A program made the translations under genes and the position numbers. Shown here piece after piece: positions 5,301 through 6,877 of a stretch of 6,877 nt of DNA (position 1 is the stretch's first letter; every line of letters starts with the position of its first letter). The notes beneath the pieces were generated by a model. That model was not told the origin of the DNA. It searched no databases and saw only the letters and a list, made by a program, of their open reading frames with translations. Source of the stretch: JBGSKV01 sp041740975 (lineage in GTDB: Bacteria; Bdellovibrionota_B; Oligoflexia; Oligoflexales; JALZUQ01); the NCBI GenBank assembly GCA_041740975.1, contig JBGSKV010000014.1, positions 1-6,877 of the forward strand. The letters are read 5' to 3'.

Positions 5301-6877
5301 AACGCATATTCGAAAAAGAAAACATTATCGTAATCAGTCGGTTCTGGTTCGCGGGAATTGTCATTATTGGCCTGGCGCTTTTTTTATCGTTTCGCCTTTG
5401 GTATTTGCAAGTACTACGCGGCGACTATTATCAAAAGGTCGCTACTAACAATCATTTGAGTAAGATTTTCGTCCCTGCCGCACGGGGACAAATCTATGAC
5501 CGCAAAGGAAAACTCATTCTTGGGAATCGCGCTTTTTATGATTTGGTCTTTATCCAGCAGCATGCGAAGGATTCGGCACAAACATTTTTAAAACTGGAAG
5601 AAATCCTTGGGATGCCTGCCAAATCCCTGCAAAAACGACTAGAGTTAGGGCGTACGGGCCGAGCTTATACACCTATTCCATTGAAGAGAAATCTCAGCCT
5701 GCATCAAGTTTCCATGGTCAATGCAAATATAAATGAACTTCCAGGCGTTTACATTCAAACCACTCCTCGACGCGATTATAAGCCTTGGTCGCCACCCCAT
5801 CTAGTCGGCTATCTAGGCGAAGTGAATCCGGCTAAACTTAAGGCCCAAACAGATCTGATCAATCCATATGCCTTGGGCGATTTGGTCGGCAAGCAAGGAC
5901 TTGAGAAACAGTGGGAAGAATACCTTCGCGGTAAACGCGGCTATCGCATCGTACAAGTTGATGCGCACGGTCGTTCGGATGAAGCTGCGGACATCAAAAT
6001 GGATTTGCCTTCCGTACCCGCCGAAAATGGCAATGACCTTATTTTGAATCTTGATTTGGAACTTCAGCAAGCTGTTCGCCAAGCCTTTCAAGGCAGAAAC
6101 GGCGCCGTAATCGTTATGGATCCCCGGTCGGGCGCGATTCTGGCTACGGCAAGCGAACCCACTTTCGATACTTCACTATTTCAAGATAGTATCAGCTGGG
6201 AACGCTGGCAGTCGCTAAGCCACCACCCTTTTACGCCCCTCTTGGATAAAACGACTGGCGGAGAATTCCCGCCCGGCAGCCTGTACAAATCAATAGTCGC
6301 AATCGCCGGGTTAGAAGAAAAAGTTATTTCGACCGAATCCACTTCGTATTGCCCGGGTCACTTTTCTTTGGGGGGAGAAGTTTTTCACTGCCATAAGCGA
6401 ACCGGACATGGCCGCGTAAACCTGAAACAAGCTATTGCGCAGTCGTGCGATGTTTATTTTTACGAGCTGGGCAATAAACTTGGAGTCGATCGTATAGCAA
6501 AATACGCCGAAGCATTTTTCCTCGGTCGCAAACTTGGTGTTGATATCAATTCAGAGCGACCAGGATTGATTCCGACGCATAAGTGGCATCAAGATCGTTT
6601 CAAACATAGGATGCGCGGTGGCGAGACAAACAACATCGCTATTGGACAAGGGTTTAATCTGATGACCCCCATACAAATGCTGAGTATGTATGCGACCATC
6701 GCCAACGGTGGAAGTGTTTGGCAACCTTACGTCGTTAGCAAAGTCATCAATCAAATGGGCGAAACTGTCTTCGAAAAAAAACCAACACTTCTTCACAAAG
6801 TCGATATCGTAAAAAAAGAGACCTTCGACATTATTCGCGATGCACTCAAAAGTGTAGTGCATGATAAAGAGGGATCT
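5294..6877 (+). CDS. mrdA: Penicillin-binding protein 2 (elongation D,D-transpeptidase), 3' end outside the window
   Basis: This is the class B transpeptidase that cross-links side-wall peptidoglycan in the elongasome with MreC and RodA. The window holds 528 codons and the frame is still open at the edge. After a short cytoplasmic N-terminus, a membrane anchor spans about 15-35, followed by RLWYLQVLRGDYY. The pedestal/dimerisation domain includes ARGQIYDRKGKLI (63-75), LVGYLGEV (170-177) and LVGKQGLEKQWEEYLRG (197-213). The transpeptidase domain begins near 268 (RNGAVIVMDPRSGAILA). The catalytic SxxK is S329-L-Y-K332 in PPGSLYK, and the SxN-equivalent is S384-C-D386, the SxD form usual in PBP2. 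The KTG motif is expected roughly 15 residues past the edge. C353, C366, H372 and C385 fall where a zinc site is known in some PBP2 proteins. The ATG overlaps mreD by 7 bases and has only a weak AAGAAGA tract upstream, suggesting translational coupling. Confidence 0.96.
   Translation, partial: MVKRIFEKENIIVISRFWFAGIVIIGLALFLSFRLWYLQVLRGDYYQKVATNNHLSKIFVPAARGQIYDRKGKLILGNRAFYDLVFIQQHAKDSAQTFLKLEEILGMPAKSLQKRLELGRTGRAYTPIPLKRNLSLHQVSMVNANINELPGVYIQTTPRRDYKPWSPPHLVGYLGEVNPAKLKAQTDLINPYALGDLVGKQGLEKQWEEYLRGKRGYRIVQVDAHGRSDEAADIKMDLPSVPAENGNDLILNLDLELQQAVRQAFQGRNGAVIVMDPRSGAILATASEPTFDTSLFQDSISWERWQSLSHHPFTPLLDKTTGGEFPPGSLYKSIVAIAGLEEKVISTESTSYCPGHFSLGGEVFHCHKRTGHGRVNLKQAIAQSCDVYFYELGNKLGVDRIAKYAEAFFLGRKLGVDINSERPGLIPTHKWHQDRFKHRMRGGETNNIAIGQGFNLMTPIQMLSMYATIANGGSVWQPYVVSKVINQMGETVFEKKPTLLHKVDIVKKETFDIIRDALKSVVHDKEGS

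Overview
The window reads as an ordinary chromosomal cell-wall/cell-shape locus from a Gram-negative bacterium of medium GC content (by eye a little under 50%). A membrane-anchored parvulin foldase beside an mre operon, together with the general protein style, suggests a Bdellovibrionota or 'deltaproteobacterial' lineage. That placement is inference from resemblance, not from a search. I see no insertion sequence, phage gene, CRISPR array, tRNA or rRNA.

Layout. Bases 1-134 hold an open frame that may be the C-terminal tail of a rightward gene entering from the left. It faces a leftward two-gene unit: a PpiD/SurA-like peptidyl-prolyl isomerase (2698 to 1112) followed three bases later by an NAD-kinase-family gene with a TTG start (1108 to 212). 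The unit ends in a clear intrinsic terminator at 131-166, with a second GC hairpin at 180-196 between stop codon and terminator. A 250-base divergent intergenic region (2699-2948) separates it from a rightward operon: mreB (2949-3983), mreC (4000-4884), a mreD-position membrane protein (4881-5300) and mrdA encoding PBP2 (5294 to beyond the right edge).

How the genes work together. MreB filaments, MreC, MreD and PBP2 are the core of the elongasome (Rod complex), which directs side-wall peptidoglycan synthesis. The partner glycosyltransferase gene rodA commonly follows mrdA and would lie just outside the window. The mreC/mreD and mreD/mrdA genes overlap by 4 and 7 bases, so the operon is probably translationally coupled. 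The divergent foldase presumably helps envelope proteins fold in the periplasm, and the NAD kinase supplies NADP(H).

Nothing here amounts to a previously undescribed system. The points most worth a second look are a putative Cys/Cys/His/Cys variant of the PBP2 zinc site, an altered NAD-kinase signature motif, and the in-frame stop/TTG junction joining the foldase and kinase genes.
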